Shown one piece after another: positions 1 to 8,913 of a stretch of DNA of 64,000 bases (positions are counted from its first letter, which is position 1; each line of letters begins with the position of its first letter). The position numbers and the translations under genes are program-made. Origin of the DNA: Lachnospiraceae bacterium (GTDB lineage: Bacteria; Bacillota; Clostridia; Lachnospirales; Lachnospiraceae); assembly GCA_009779895.1 (NCBI GenBank), contig WRBB01000011.1:1-64000 (forward strand), read 5' to 3'. Below the pieces are notes generated by a model, which was not told the DNA's origin, ran no database searches, and was given only the letters and a program-made list of their open reading frames with translations.

Positions 1-219
1 AGGGAATATAATAATCGAACTTGCGCATAGGAAGCTGATAGTGATCCCATGGTTTATGAAGAACATATAGTGTAAAAAATCTGAGTTGAGAAATACAATG
101 ATTGATGGTTCTATCAGATAATCAAGATAAGCGTGTATGTAGGTTGAATAGGATGTGACGGTATGTTCCGTCAATCCGCGAAGAGAAATCATCTCTTTAA
201 AAATTTTTAAATAGTCCAT
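1..219 (-). pseudogene. Remnant of an IS91-associated tyrosine recombinase (internally deleted, cut by window edge)
   Basis: Read on the minus strand from the ATG at 219, preceded by AGGAGGA at 227-233, the first codons give MDYLKIFKEMISLRGLTEHT and continue to about YIHAYLDYL, the usual start of the N-terminal SAM-like domain of tyrosine recombinases that travel with IS91-type elements. After LDYL the reading frame breaks. The next recognisable residues, DRTINHCISQLRFF and then VLHKPWDHYQLPMRKFD, lie in a different frame. A block of roughly 35-40 residues that normally joins these parts is absent, so an internal deletion that is not a multiple of three appears to have removed it. The C-terminal catalytic domain would lie left of the window and cannot be judged. 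Family assignment is by memory of the family's N-terminal sequence. Confidence 0.7.
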
Positions 220-239
220 TTTGGAATCCTCCTGAATTA

Positions 240-263
240 GTTGACAAGTCACAAAAGGTCAAC
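240..263. repeat. Short inverted repeat upstream of the recombinase remnant
   Basis: GTTGAC at 240-245 and GTCAAC at 258-263 form a perfect 6-bp inverted repeat around a 12-base loop, 20 bases upstream of the recombinase start codon. It could be a recombinase or operator site, or the end region of the former mobile element. Chance is also possible at this length. Confidence 0.3.
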
Positions 264-379
264 TGTTCGGAGGAGGTCGGGCTAAAAAATATGATATGTA
301 AAAACCGCTACATTTTTTTATCTATTTTAAGAAATGGTAAGCAAAAGGAAAAGTTGTACTAGCCGTCGCGTCAGCGATT

Positions 380-388
380 TGGTACAAT
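380..388 (+). promoter_or_regulatory. Extended -10 promoter for the glycosylation cluster
   Basis: TGGTACAAT at 380-388 is an extended -10 element (TGn followed by TACAAT), about 60 bases upstream of the ATG at 450. No good -35 is seen at 17 bases; TTGTAC at 354-359 is too far away. It is the only plausible promoter before the four-gene plus-strand cluster. Confidence 0.4.
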
Positions 389-449
389 ATGCATAGAGTC
401 AAAGCGGAACTTTCCGCCTCAACAAAATTGGAAACGGAGACTTTAACTT

Positions 450-3400
450 ATGGAGCACGCTCAGATGGAACCTATTCAAGAAGTATCAAAAAAATATAAA
501 ATAATCGTGCATAGTTTATCGGCATTGATTCCAATGCTGATTTTAGGTACTATGTTTGCCCTCAACGGTATATATCCCTTTGGCGATTATCAGATACTGA
601 TTACCGATTTCTGGCAGCAGTATTATCCCTTTATCAGCGATTATTGGCACAAAGTAAGAGAAGGTAGTTCTTTGCTTTGGTCATGGACCGCAGGTGGAGG
701 ATATGATTTTACCGCACATTTTGCTTATTATTTGGCCAGCCCTTTCAATTTGCTTGCCATTTTATTCCCACATGCATATTTACGTGAAATGCTCACATTA
801 TTCTTGCTCTTTAAAGTTGGTTTATCTGGTTTGTTTATGAGCATGTTTTTAGGCTTTTCAATCAAACGATATGATGTTTTATTACCCGTCTTTTCCTCCT
901 TTTACGCACTGAGTGCTTTTACCCTTGGTTATTACTGGAACATTATGTGGTTTGATACCATCGCCCTTTTACCTCTTGTCATACTGGGTGTCTATTCTCT
1001 AGTGAAAGAAGGAAAATATAGACTTTATACCATTTCTTTGGCCTTAGCCGTACTATTCAATTTTTACATCGGCATTTTTGTTTGTATTTTTGTTGCCATT
1101 ATGTTTTTTGCCCAATGTTTTATCGCCAAATTGGATTTGCGTATTTTTATAAAACGCTTGGTTACAATTGCGATATGTTCTATTGTTGCTTTAGGAATGG
1201 CAGCTATATTACTTCTGCCGGTATATTCTGCCTTACAAAATGCGTTTCGAACCGGAACTGTCCCCAGTTTATTGCTATACAACAATTTTCTCAGTGTCAT
1301 TGGCAACTTTATTGCTTTTACCCCACCAACCAGTATGGAGGGGCTACCCAATTTGTATAGTGGCATGATTAGCATCATGCTCATTCCGGTATTTATGTTA
1401 TCCGAGAAAACATCCGTTCGAGAAACCATCATTTATACATCCATTGCTTTCTTTTTGGTACTCAGCACCAATGTAAATATACTAGATATAATGTGGAATG
1501 CTTTTACAAATACCAATATGCTACCCGCCCGTTTTTCTTTTTTAGTTCCTTTTGTTGTCATTCTCATAGCATATAAAGCCTATTTATTGCTACTGGAAGA
1601 GATGAAGTTTGGAACCATTTTGGCCATGGGCATTTCAGCAGCTTTCTTTCTTTTAATGGCGGACGGTGGCCTTCAACAAACAGAACACATTATTCACAGT
1701 GCCATTCTAAGTGCTGTTTATTTGGCTTTATTCATCTTACTCATGGTTACAAAAAAACTACCCTTTGTAAAACGATATCTTTTTAAATGTGCCTTTTTTA
1801 TCGTCATTTTAGCCGAACTCAGTTTAAACGCTTATAATGGAGTTGCTTCCACAATGGTATCCGGAAGAAGTGAGTATCCACTTCATTATGAGGATGTACA
1901 GACATTACTGAAACATCGCCAAACAGATGACACAGATTTTTTCCGAACAGAACGTACCATGTGGCACACTTTTAATGACCCCTCTATTCACAGTTTTGAG
2001 GGTATTTCTTTTTTCTCATCCTTTGCCAACATGCACGCTTCCAAATTTACATCTGATTTGGGATTACCAAGCTGGGATGCTGCTAACCGCAACACATATA
2101 TCGCAAGCTCACCTTTGACCAATGCTTTTTTAAACATTCGCTATATGCTTGCACGTGACGCACATCCCATTGATAATGATATCTTTTGGGAGTATATCGC
2201 TTCCGAGGGCGAGAGCCAATTATATAAAAGCAATCAATATCTACCCTTTGGTTTTATGGCAAAAGAAGAAATTGTTAACTATATTGGCGATGAAAGAAAT
2301 CCTTTTAACTCACAAAATGACTTATTTCGCAAAGCAACGGGGCTGGATGGCGATTTATTTACCTTAATTAATGTGTTTGATATCTATGGCGACAATTACA
2401 GTTTGCAACCTGATGACTACGGTGCATATGACCTCGTATTAGATCCGGGCGAATCAGAAGGTATGTTTCGAGTTATGTATGAGATGCCCTCTACTGATTT
2501 GCTGTACATTTATGCAAATTTCATTGATGTTAATAATGTACGTCTCACAACAGGGGAAACAGAACAAACACTTTTACGTAATCTAGAACTCAGACGGCCA
2601 ACCTTATTTTCTGCCGGCCGCTTTGAATCGGGACAATTTGTTTCCATCGAAGCCGATTCCGATTTAGAAAGGGTCGGAGGAGATATCTTAGCAGGTATCC
2701 TAAATCAAGATTTATTTCTCCAAGGTATGGAAATATTATCCGCCGAAACCTTAACACTTACAGAATTTTCCGATACACGCTTTACAGGTGATATCACAGT
2801 GACAGAACCCGGGGTGTTATATACCTCACTACCCCATGCCGGCAACTGGCGTGTTTTTGTGAATGGTGTGGAAGAAGACATTGTAACCATCGGTGGTGCT
2901 ATGGCAGGCGTTCGATTGGGTACCGGAGATCATACCGTCGAGTTTCGGTACCACAACCAAGGTGTGATTTTAGGAGCTATCATTAGCATTCTTTCCTTTT
3001 TACTTTATTTAACACTGCTTTTCTTACATCACAAAAAAATTGATGTATTTGAATATTTTTTTACCGGTCGTTTTTCGCTAAAAAAAAATAAAGAAAAAAT
3101 CAGTTATTTGTTTTTTGGTATACTTACAACCTTGATTAACTGGGGCGTATATAGTTTGGCTGTACAAATGATTGGTTTTTCCATAACTGTAAGTAACGTG
3201 ATTGCTTGGATATTTGCTGTCGTTTTTGCTTTTATCACCAACAAACTTTGGGTCTTTGAAAACCATGATTGGAAACCCAAATCCCTGTTGGCCCAATCCG
3301 GTACATTTTTGGGTTCCCGGTTATTTACCGGGCTTATAGAACTTGTTGGCGTACCTTTATTGTTTTTAATCGGATTGACCTATCCCTTGTTTGGCATAGA

Positions 3401-3509
3401 AGGTTTTGCCGCCAAGGTAGCCATCAGCGTAATTGTTGTTATTTTAAACTATATTTTAAGCAAAAAAATTGTTTTTAAAGCAAATAGACCCATGGGGAGG
3501 ATTATATAA
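450..3509 (+). CDS. YfhO-family membrane glycosyltransferase fused to a GtrA/GtcA flippase-like domain
   Basis: A 1,019-residue multi-pass membrane protein. Residues 1 to about 870 match the YfhO family: many transmembrane helices, an N-terminal extracytoplasmic loop with DFWQQYYPFISD and a GGGYD segment, a large extracellular part at about 480-830, and a closing helix near 850. After about residue 890 a separate four-helix GtrA-like domain begins (SYLFFGILTTLINW, then FAFITNKLWVFE) and runs to the end. In Bacillus and Listeria, YfhO transfers sugars from undecaprenyl phosphate to a cell-wall polymer outside the membrane, while GtcA/GtrA proteins are thought to flip the lipid-linked sugar; here both are one polypeptide. 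The next gene encodes the matching lipid-sugar synthase. The start has a CGGAGA site at 435-440. The acceptor polymer is unknown. Confidence 0.8.
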   Translation: MEHAQMEPIQEVSKKYKIIVHSLSALIPMLILGTMFALNGIYPFGDYQILITDFWQQYYPFISDYWHKVREGSSLLWSWTAGGGYDFTAHFAYYLASPFNLLAILFPHAYLREMLTLFLLFKVGLSGLFMSMFLGFSIKRYDVLLPVFSSFYALSAFTLGYYWNIMWFDTIALLPLVILGVYSLVKEGKYRLYTISLALAVLFNFYIGIFVCIFVAIMFFAQCFIAKLDLRIFIKRLVTIAICSIVALGMAAILLLPVYSALQNAFRTGTVPSLLLYNNFLSVIGNFIAFTPPTSMEGLPNLYSGMISIMLIPVFMLSEKTSVRETIIYTSIAFFLVLSTNVNILDIMWNAFTNTNMLPARFSFLVPFVVILIAYKAYLLLLEEMKFGTILAMGISAAFFLLMADGGLQQTEHIIHSAILSAVYLALFILLMVTKKLPFVKRYLFKCAFFIVILAELSLNAYNGVASTMVSGRSEYPLHYEDVQTLLKHRQTDDTDFFRTERTMWHTFNDPSIHSFEGISFFSSFANMHASKFTSDLGLPSWDAANRNTYIASSPLTNAFLNIRYMLARDAHPIDNDIFWEYIASEGESQLYKSNQYLPFGFMAKEEIVNYIGDERNPFNSQNDLFRKATGLDGDLFTLINVFDIYGDNYSLQPDDYGAYDLVLDPGESEGMFRVMYEMPSTDLLYIYANFIDVNNVRLTTGETEQTLLRNLELRRPTLFSAGRFESGQFVSIEADSDLERVGGDILAGILNQDLFLQGMEILSAETLTLTEFSDTRFTGDITVTEPGVLYTSLPHAGNWRVFVNGVEEDIVTIGGAMAGVRLGTGDHTVEFRYHNQGVILGAIISILSFLLYLTLLFLHHKKIDVFEYFFTGRFSLKKNKEKISYLFFGILTTLINWGVYSLAVQMIGFSITVSNVIAWIFAVVFAFITNKLWVFENHDWKPKSLLAQSGTFLGSRLFTGLIELVGVPLLFLIGLTYPLFGIEGFAAKVAISVIVVILNYILSKKIVFKANRPMGRII

Positions 3510-3510
3510 T

Positions 3511-4455
3511 ATGGCAAACATGATATCTCTTATTATCCCTTGTTACAATGAAGAAGAATCCTTTGCTCCCCTTTATGAAAAACTATGTAGTATCAGCAAG
3601 GATATGAAAGAGCGTTATGGTGTGGCATTTGAATTCCTAATGATAAACGATGGTTCTCGGGATGATACCCTAAGCAAAATCAAAGAAGTGGCCCATCTTG
3701 ATAGTCGGGTGAAGTATATTTCATTTTCCCGCAACTTTGGCAAAGAGGCAGCTATTTATGCCGGATTACAAAACTGTAACGGAGATTATGCCGTGGTCAT
3801 GGACGCAGATTTACAGCATCCGCCGGATATGCTACCACTTATGTATGAAAGCATCGTAACAGAAGGGTATGACTGTGCCACCGCCTATCGGGAAAATCGG
3901 GAGGGTGAACCTAAAATACGGTCCTTTTTTGCACGCAACTTTTATAAACTAATCAACAAAATTGCACAAGTGAAAATGACCGATGGTGCAACCGATTTTT
4001 CCATGATGACCCGTCAGGTTGTAGATGCCATCTTGACCATGCCGGAATACAACCGCTTTTATAAGGGCATTCACTCTTGGGTAGGTTTCGAAACCAAATG
4101 GCTCCCCTACAAAAATATTGAACGTGCTTATGGTACCACTACGTGGTCCTTTACAGGATTGTTTCGCTATTCCATGGAGGGTATTTTATCTTTTTCAACA
4201 GCTCCCCTTGTGATTGCGTCACTGATGGGTATTTTCTTGTTTTTTCTTTCCCTGTTGGTCATTAGTTATGTCATTCTACGAACCGTTTTTTTTGGCGATC
4301 CCGTTGCCGGATTTCCTACTTTAATTAGTGTGATACTTTTTGTTGGAGGGGGGCAGTTTTTTTGCTTGGGTATTATCGGGCAATACATCTCAAAAATGTA
4401 TTTGGAGATTAAAAGGCGTCCGGCTTACTTAATCAAAGATAGCAATTTGCATTAA
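3511..4455 (+). CDS. GT2 polyprenyl-phosphate glycosyltransferase, GtrB/CsbB-like
   Basis: A 314-residue family 2 glycosyltransferase. The N-terminal GT-A domain carries the start motif IIPCYNEEESF, the nucleotide-binding INDGSRDDT and the metal-binding DADLQHPPD. Two C-terminal transmembrane helices (about 230-260 and 270-295) are typical of GtrB/CsbB/DPM1-like enzymes, which load a sugar from a nucleotide donor onto undecaprenyl phosphate at the inner membrane face. The ATG at 3511 was chosen because GGGGAGG at 3494-3500 is well placed and the product begins just before the conserved ISLIIPCYNEE; an upstream in-frame start at 3469 would overlap the previous gene. It lies one base after the YfhO-GtrA stop, so the genes are probably translationally coupled and functionally paired. 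The sugar cannot be read from sequence. Confidence 0.9.
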   Translation: MANMISLIIPCYNEEESFAPLYEKLCSISKDMKERYGVAFEFLMINDGSRDDTLSKIKEVAHLDSRVKYISFSRNFGKEAAIYAGLQNCNGDYAVVMDADLQHPPDMLPLMYESIVTEGYDCATAYRENREGEPKIRSFFARNFYKLINKIAQVKMTDGATDFSMMTRQVVDAILTMPEYNRFYKGIHSWVGFETKWLPYKNIERAYGTTTWSFTGLFRYSMEGILSFSTAPLVIASLMGIFLFFLSLLVISYVILRTVFFGDPVAGFPTLISVILFVGGGQFFCLGIIGQYISKMYLEIKRRPAYLIKDSNLH

Positions 4456-4483
4456 ATCATGATTCGAAAGGTCAACTTTAGAG

Positions 4484-7114
4484 ATGGAACAGGTACAAGA
4501 ACTATCAAAAAAACAAAAAATACTACTGCATAGTCTGGCAACACTGATTCCCATCCTTATTTTGGGAACTGTTTTTGCCCTACGAGGTGTATACCCCTTT
4601 GGCGATGAAACAATACTATATCAAGATTTCTGGCAGCAATATTATCCTTTTATCAGCGAGTTTTGGCATAGAGTCCGAGAAGGTGGGTCTTTGCTTTGGT
4701 CTTGGCGTGGAGGAGGAGGGCATGATTATACCGCCCATTTCGCCTATTATTTGTCTAGCCCTTTTAACTTTCTTGCCATTTTATTTCCCCACGCCTTTTT
4801 ACGCGAAATTTTAACGTTATTTGTATTATTTCGAATCGGTTTAGCCGGTTTATTTATGAGCCTCTTTTTACGCCTTTCTCTAAAAAAATGCGATATGCTC
4901 TTACCGGTATTCTCCTCTTTTTATGCTTTGAGTGCCTATGTCCTCGGTTATTTTCCAAACATTATATGGTTTGATGCCATCGCTATTTTTCCTCTTGTAA
5001 TGCTAGGAGTTCATGCATTGATAACAGACGGAAAATATCGGCTATATACCATCTCTTTGGCCTTGACAGTATTATTTAACTTCTACATTGGTCTAATTAT
5101 CTGTATTTTTGTCTCTATCATATTTTTTGCTTGGTGTTTTATGGCTAAGTTAAGTTTACGTAACTTCTTCAGACGTTTTCTCACCATACTAGTTTGCTCA
5201 ACAATTGCCTTAGGAATGGCCGCTGTATTACTTTTGCCGGCCTATTCCGCCTTGCAAAACTCTTATCGTGCTACAACGGCTTTTCCTGCATTTGAGATTT
5301 ATAGACACTTCACCGATGTGCTTGGAAATTTTATTGCTTTTACCCCACCAACCATTATTGCACCTGATGGAATACCAAATTTATACAGTGGAATGATCAG
5401 TATCATGCTCATTCCCATATTTATACTATCCAACAAAATATCTCTTAAAAAAAGCATAGCGTATATCTCTGTCCTTGTATTACTAATACTAAGTACAAAC
5501 ATTAGCATACTCAATTTTATATGGGATGGTTTTACCGTTACCCATGCATTTCCTTTCCGCTTTTCCTTTATCATTCCCTTTGTAGTAATTACTATAGCAT
5601 ATCAAGCTTATTTCTTATTAAATGAATCTAAAAAAACGAGCGTTTTGCTAATGGGATTTGCTACTGCTTTCTTACTTATAATGGCGTGGAGTGGCGCACA
5701 AGATACAAGATATGTCATCTATAATTTAATTCTAAGTATGGTATACTTAGTTTTGTTTGTTTTTATTATAACTGCAAAAAAGCAACATATTTTCAAGTAT
5801 CTATTATGCGCAATTATGTTCACTGAACTAAGTTTAACTGCTTTTAATGGTATTACTACCAGACAATTAATATCTAGAACAGAACATACTCTTCATTATG
5901 ACTCAGTACAACAACTATTAGAGAAACGCCACACGGAGAAAGACACAGACTTCTTCCGAACAGAATATATCAATGATACTATGCGAAACAACCCTGCTTT
6001 CTATGGTTATGATGGGATATCCTTTTTTTCATCTTTCGCCAATATGAATACCAATCGTTTTGTTACAGAACTTGGTTTGCAAGGTGATCTCAGAGTCAAC
6101 CATTTTAATTACGTGGAAACTTCCCCTCTCAACAGTGCTTTTTTTAATATACGTTATCTCATTACCCAAGGGCAAATACCTGTGGATGATGCTGTACTCT
6201 GGAGTTATGTTACCTCAAAGGATGATATTTATTTATTTCAAAATAATTATTACCTGCCTTTTGGCTTTATGGTGAACAATGAAGCTGCAACTTATACCGG
6301 CAGTGTACCAAACCCATTTGATTCACAAAATGATTTATTCCGCAAAGCAACTGGACTTAATGAAGATTTATTCACAATTATTGAACCTTTTGAAATAATA
6401 AGCCAACATTATAGTTTACAATATATCGGTGATAACTACGCTCTTGTATTAGACGAAGACAAAACAGAGGGTGTGATACAATTAATTTATGAGATACATG
6501 AAGATGGGCTTCTATACTTTTACACAGAAATACCTGGGGTTCACCTAGCATATTTAATGCGCGGAGAAACCGAAGAAGATATTTTAAAAACACTTTTCCC
6601 GAATAGACCTTTCCATACCCATCTATTTCCTGTGCCTAATACGAAACAAGATACGTTTTTTTCGATTAATATAACTTCAAACCCTGAGATCATCACAAAT
6701 TGGCATATTTTTGTCGGCATTTTAAACCAAGATGTATTTACTGAAGGAATAGCATTATTATCCAATGAAACATTAGCACTTACCCACTTTTCCGATACCC
6801 GCATCGTAGGTAACATAACCGTGGCAGAACCTCGCCTGTTATATACATCACTACCCCATGCCAACAACTGGCGTGTCTTTGTAAATGATGCGGAAAAGGA
6901 AATCATAACCATCGGCGGAGCTATGGCCGGCGTCAGACTGGATACCGGCATCCATACCGTGGAATTTCGCTATCATAACAGAAGTGTTATTTGGGGTAGT
7001 ATCATTAGTATTCTCTCCTTTCTGATTTATTTGATACTACTTTTCTTGCATCACAAAATTAAGAAAAAGGCAACCATAAATAATATGATTCATAACCTCG
7101 AAAGGAATCTATAA
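4484..7114 (+). CDS. Second YfhO-family membrane glycosyltransferase (no GtrA domain)
   Basis: An 876-residue multi-pass membrane protein, clearly paralogous to the YfhO part of the gene at 450. Both begin with QELSKKQKI / QEVSKKYKI-like residues, share DFWQQYYPFIS in the first extracytoplasmic loop, the block FIAFTPPT, the ARKATGL-like segment NDLFRKATGL, and the C-terminal LLYTSLPHANNWRVFVN. It ends with a short lysine-rich tail where the other copy continues into GtrA. The pair probably arose by duplication around the glycosyltransferase gene and may decorate different positions or polymers with sugar from the same lipid carrier. The ribosome binding site is GAAAGG at 4466-4471. The extracellular region at about 470-790 diverges more between the copies than the membrane core. 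Confidence 0.8.
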   Translation: MEQVQELSKKQKILLHSLATLIPILILGTVFALRGVYPFGDETILYQDFWQQYYPFISEFWHRVREGGSLLWSWRGGGGHDYTAHFAYYLSSPFNFLAILFPHAFLREILTLFVLFRIGLAGLFMSLFLRLSLKKCDMLLPVFSSFYALSAYVLGYFPNIIWFDAIAIFPLVMLGVHALITDGKYRLYTISLALTVLFNFYIGLIICIFVSIIFFAWCFMAKLSLRNFFRRFLTILVCSTIALGMAAVLLLPAYSALQNSYRATTAFPAFEIYRHFTDVLGNFIAFTPPTIIAPDGIPNLYSGMISIMLIPIFILSNKISLKKSIAYISVLVLLILSTNISILNFIWDGFTVTHAFPFRFSFIIPFVVITIAYQAYFLLNESKKTSVLLMGFATAFLLIMAWSGAQDTRYVIYNLILSMVYLVLFVFIITAKKQHIFKYLLCAIMFTELSLTAFNGITTRQLISRTEHTLHYDSVQQLLEKRHTEKDTDFFRTEYINDTMRNNPAFYGYDGISFFSSFANMNTNRFVTELGLQGDLRVNHFNYVETSPLNSAFFNIRYLITQGQIPVDDAVLWSYVTSKDDIYLFQNNYYLPFGFMVNNEAATYTGSVPNPFDSQNDLFRKATGLNEDLFTIIEPFEIISQHYSLQYIGDNYALVLDEDKTEGVIQLIYEIHEDGLLYFYTEIPGVHLAYLMRGETEEDILKTLFPNRPFHTHLFPVPNTKQDTFFSINITSNPEIITNWHIFVGILNQDVFTEGIALLSNETLALTHFSDTRIVGNITVAEPRLLYTSLPHANNWRVFVNDAEKEIITIGGAMAGVRLDTGIHTVEFRYHNRSVIWGSIISILSFLIYLILLFLHHKIKKKATINNMIHNLERNL

Positions 7115-7118
7115 CCGC

Positions 7119-8834
7119 ATGAAACCCATAAAACTTTTATCTGAACATAAAAAAAATCTGGTGCCTACCATTGTTGTTTCCCTGATTTTGTTTGCTCTTA
7201 TTGGCTACATCATCTATATCAATTTTTCTTATTATTGGGATTTTTTACATTCTGACATTGCTGCCGACCTTGCTTTTATTAGAGAAGCGGCGAATACCTT
7301 TTCTCTATTTCCGGAAGGTTGGGCACATATAAATGAAATGCGCTTTATTTATATCACCACCATCGCCATTCCATTTTATTGGATTACAAGCAACGTTCAT
7401 TTGGCCTATTCTCTTGCGGTTTCATTGATGCTACTTGTAAATGTAGCTCTTTTTCACTATATGCTGCGCTTTCAAAAAAGAAGTACGTTTGCTATCTTGG
7501 TCGGTACCGTCGTACTTCTGATATTTTTTTCCCGATATAATATATTTTCTGTTTTTTCCATCTTGTTTATCAATGGTACCTTATCAACACATTTAGCTAC
7601 GGTATTTCTAACCATAGGTGTTTATATGCGGATTAAATACAAAACAGAATCCGGATTCAAATTACAAAAAGCTTTGTGGATTATCACCTTATTACTTGCA
7701 TTTGCACAAGGCATTCAGTCTCCAAGAATGTTAATTGTATTATATGCACCTCTTCTTTTTGTGGAATTATTACCCATTTTACGTAGTGTTCGCAGAAAAA
7801 GCCCTAATATTAATATCATCGGATTGCTGTATGCGTTCATTGCTTTTTTGCTCAATGTATTTGGGATGTTATTGATAAATATTCTAATTCGAAATGACAT
7901 TGTTCTTTTGGAAGAATCCGGCCTTACTTTTAGCTTAGATATCGTCAGTTCTAGTCAATTTATTACCGAACGTATTTTTCAATCCATCACAAGCCTATTT
8001 CATGCTTTCGGACTAATTGGATATCATGGGCTATTTTCTGCAGAAGGTTTTCTATTCATCATGCGGGTTTTCTTTATTTTTGTAACAGTTTTTATCTATT
8101 GGAATAGCAACAAGAATTCTGCGGATAAGCATTTGGTTCATATTCTTGCTACCACCGTTATCTTTACCGTCTTATCACAAGCAATAATTACAATAAATAT
8201 CGGAGAACGCTTTAATTTTATTGCTACATCCCTCTTCAGTGTCATATTTGTTATATCACTTTGTAATATCATGGAAAATAAAGAAATTGAAAAAATCGAA
8301 CCGGATAGTGTTGAACAGGCCTTGGCTCATAAACTATCACTCGATAAACATTCAACCAATGAAGTAGAGCCCCAAACCTTACGAAAGTATTTAATTGGCA
8401 CTCTACTTGTCCTTGTCTGCATAGGTTCCCTACTAAGTATAAATACTTTGGCTGTAAAAAGAAATCCCAACTTAATATCAGGTCGACAAAGGGTTGTGCA
8501 TTTTTTAAAGAACGAAAACCTGACCGTTGGTTATGGTGCTTTTTGGCAAAGTCACGCCATCACTGCAGTTGCTAACTGGGACGTTGTTGTTATTCCGTTC
8601 CCTTTTCATATCCATTTTGGCATTGTTAGTCAACCTTTACGTCAAGGTGTGGCATCCCATGATTTTTTTCATAATGAAGAACGGGTATTTCTTGTAGGAA
8701 CTGTCGATTATATAAAAGAAGCTTATGAACATGAACAAATGAGGGCGATTCTGGAGCATGGAGAACGGCATGATTTTCCTGATGGTTGGGTTGTTTATGT
8801 ATTTGATTTTAACCCTTGGGTCAATTGGAAATAA
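7119..8834 (+). CDS. Multi-pass membrane protein, possible GT-C-fold glycosyltransferase
   Basis: A 571-residue protein with an N-terminal helix (about 13-35), a first loop containing HSDIAADLAF, then about ten hydrophobic segments and a hydrophilic C-terminal domain of about 130 residues after a last helix near 430-450. An acidic residue in the first extracytoplasmic loop after helix 1 is a general feature of GT-C membrane glycosyltransferases, but no specific family is recognised. The gene starts five bases after the second YfhO gene, with GAAAGGA at 7100-7106, and is the last of four plus-strand genes before a strong terminator. Position suggests a role in the same envelope glycosylation pathway. 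That function is inferred from context alone. Confidence 0.6.
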   Translation: MKPIKLLSEHKKNLVPTIVVSLILFALIGYIIYINFSYYWDFLHSDIAADLAFIREAANTFSLFPEGWAHINEMRFIYITTIAIPFYWITSNVHLAYSLAVSLMLLVNVALFHYMLRFQKRSTFAILVGTVVLLIFFSRYNIFSVFSILFINGTLSTHLATVFLTIGVYMRIKYKTESGFKLQKALWIITLLLAFAQGIQSPRMLIVLYAPLLFVELLPILRSVRRKSPNINIIGLLYAFIAFLLNVFGMLLINILIRNDIVLLEESGLTFSLDIVSSSQFITERIFQSITSLFHAFGLIGYHGLFSAEGFLFIMRVFFIFVTVFIYWNSNKNSADKHLVHILATTVIFTVLSQAIITINIGERFNFIATSLFSVIFVISLCNIMENKEIEKIEPDSVEQALAHKLSLDKHSTNEVEPQTLRKYLIGTLLVLVCIGSLLSINTLAVKRNPNLISGRQRVVHFLKNENLTVGYGAFWQSHAITAVANWDVVVIPFPFHIHFGIVSQPLRQGVASHDFFHNEERVFLVGTVDYIKEAYEHEQMRAILEHGERHDFPDGWVVYVFDFNPWVNWK

Positions 8835-8852
8835 GTCTATTTTCAAATTCAA

Positions 8853-8898
8853 AAACACCCTTAAAATACTCAATTTTACCGGCATTTTAAGGGTGTTT
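8853..8898. terminator. Bidirectional terminator between glycosylation and WxL clusters
   Basis: A perfect 15-bp stem (8853-8867 with 8884-8898; core ACACCCTTAAAAT) around a 16-base loop, ending in T residues on the plus strand and A residues at the other side. It lies between two convergent genes, so it can end transcription of both. Confidence 0.85.
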
Positions 8899-8913
8899 CC
8901 ATATCATTTGAAT

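Noticed and set aside
3469-3510. Upstream start of the GT2 gene at 3469
   Set aside because: It would overlap the YfhO-GtrA gene by 41 bases. The ATG at 3511 has GGGGAGG at good distance and matches the family start.
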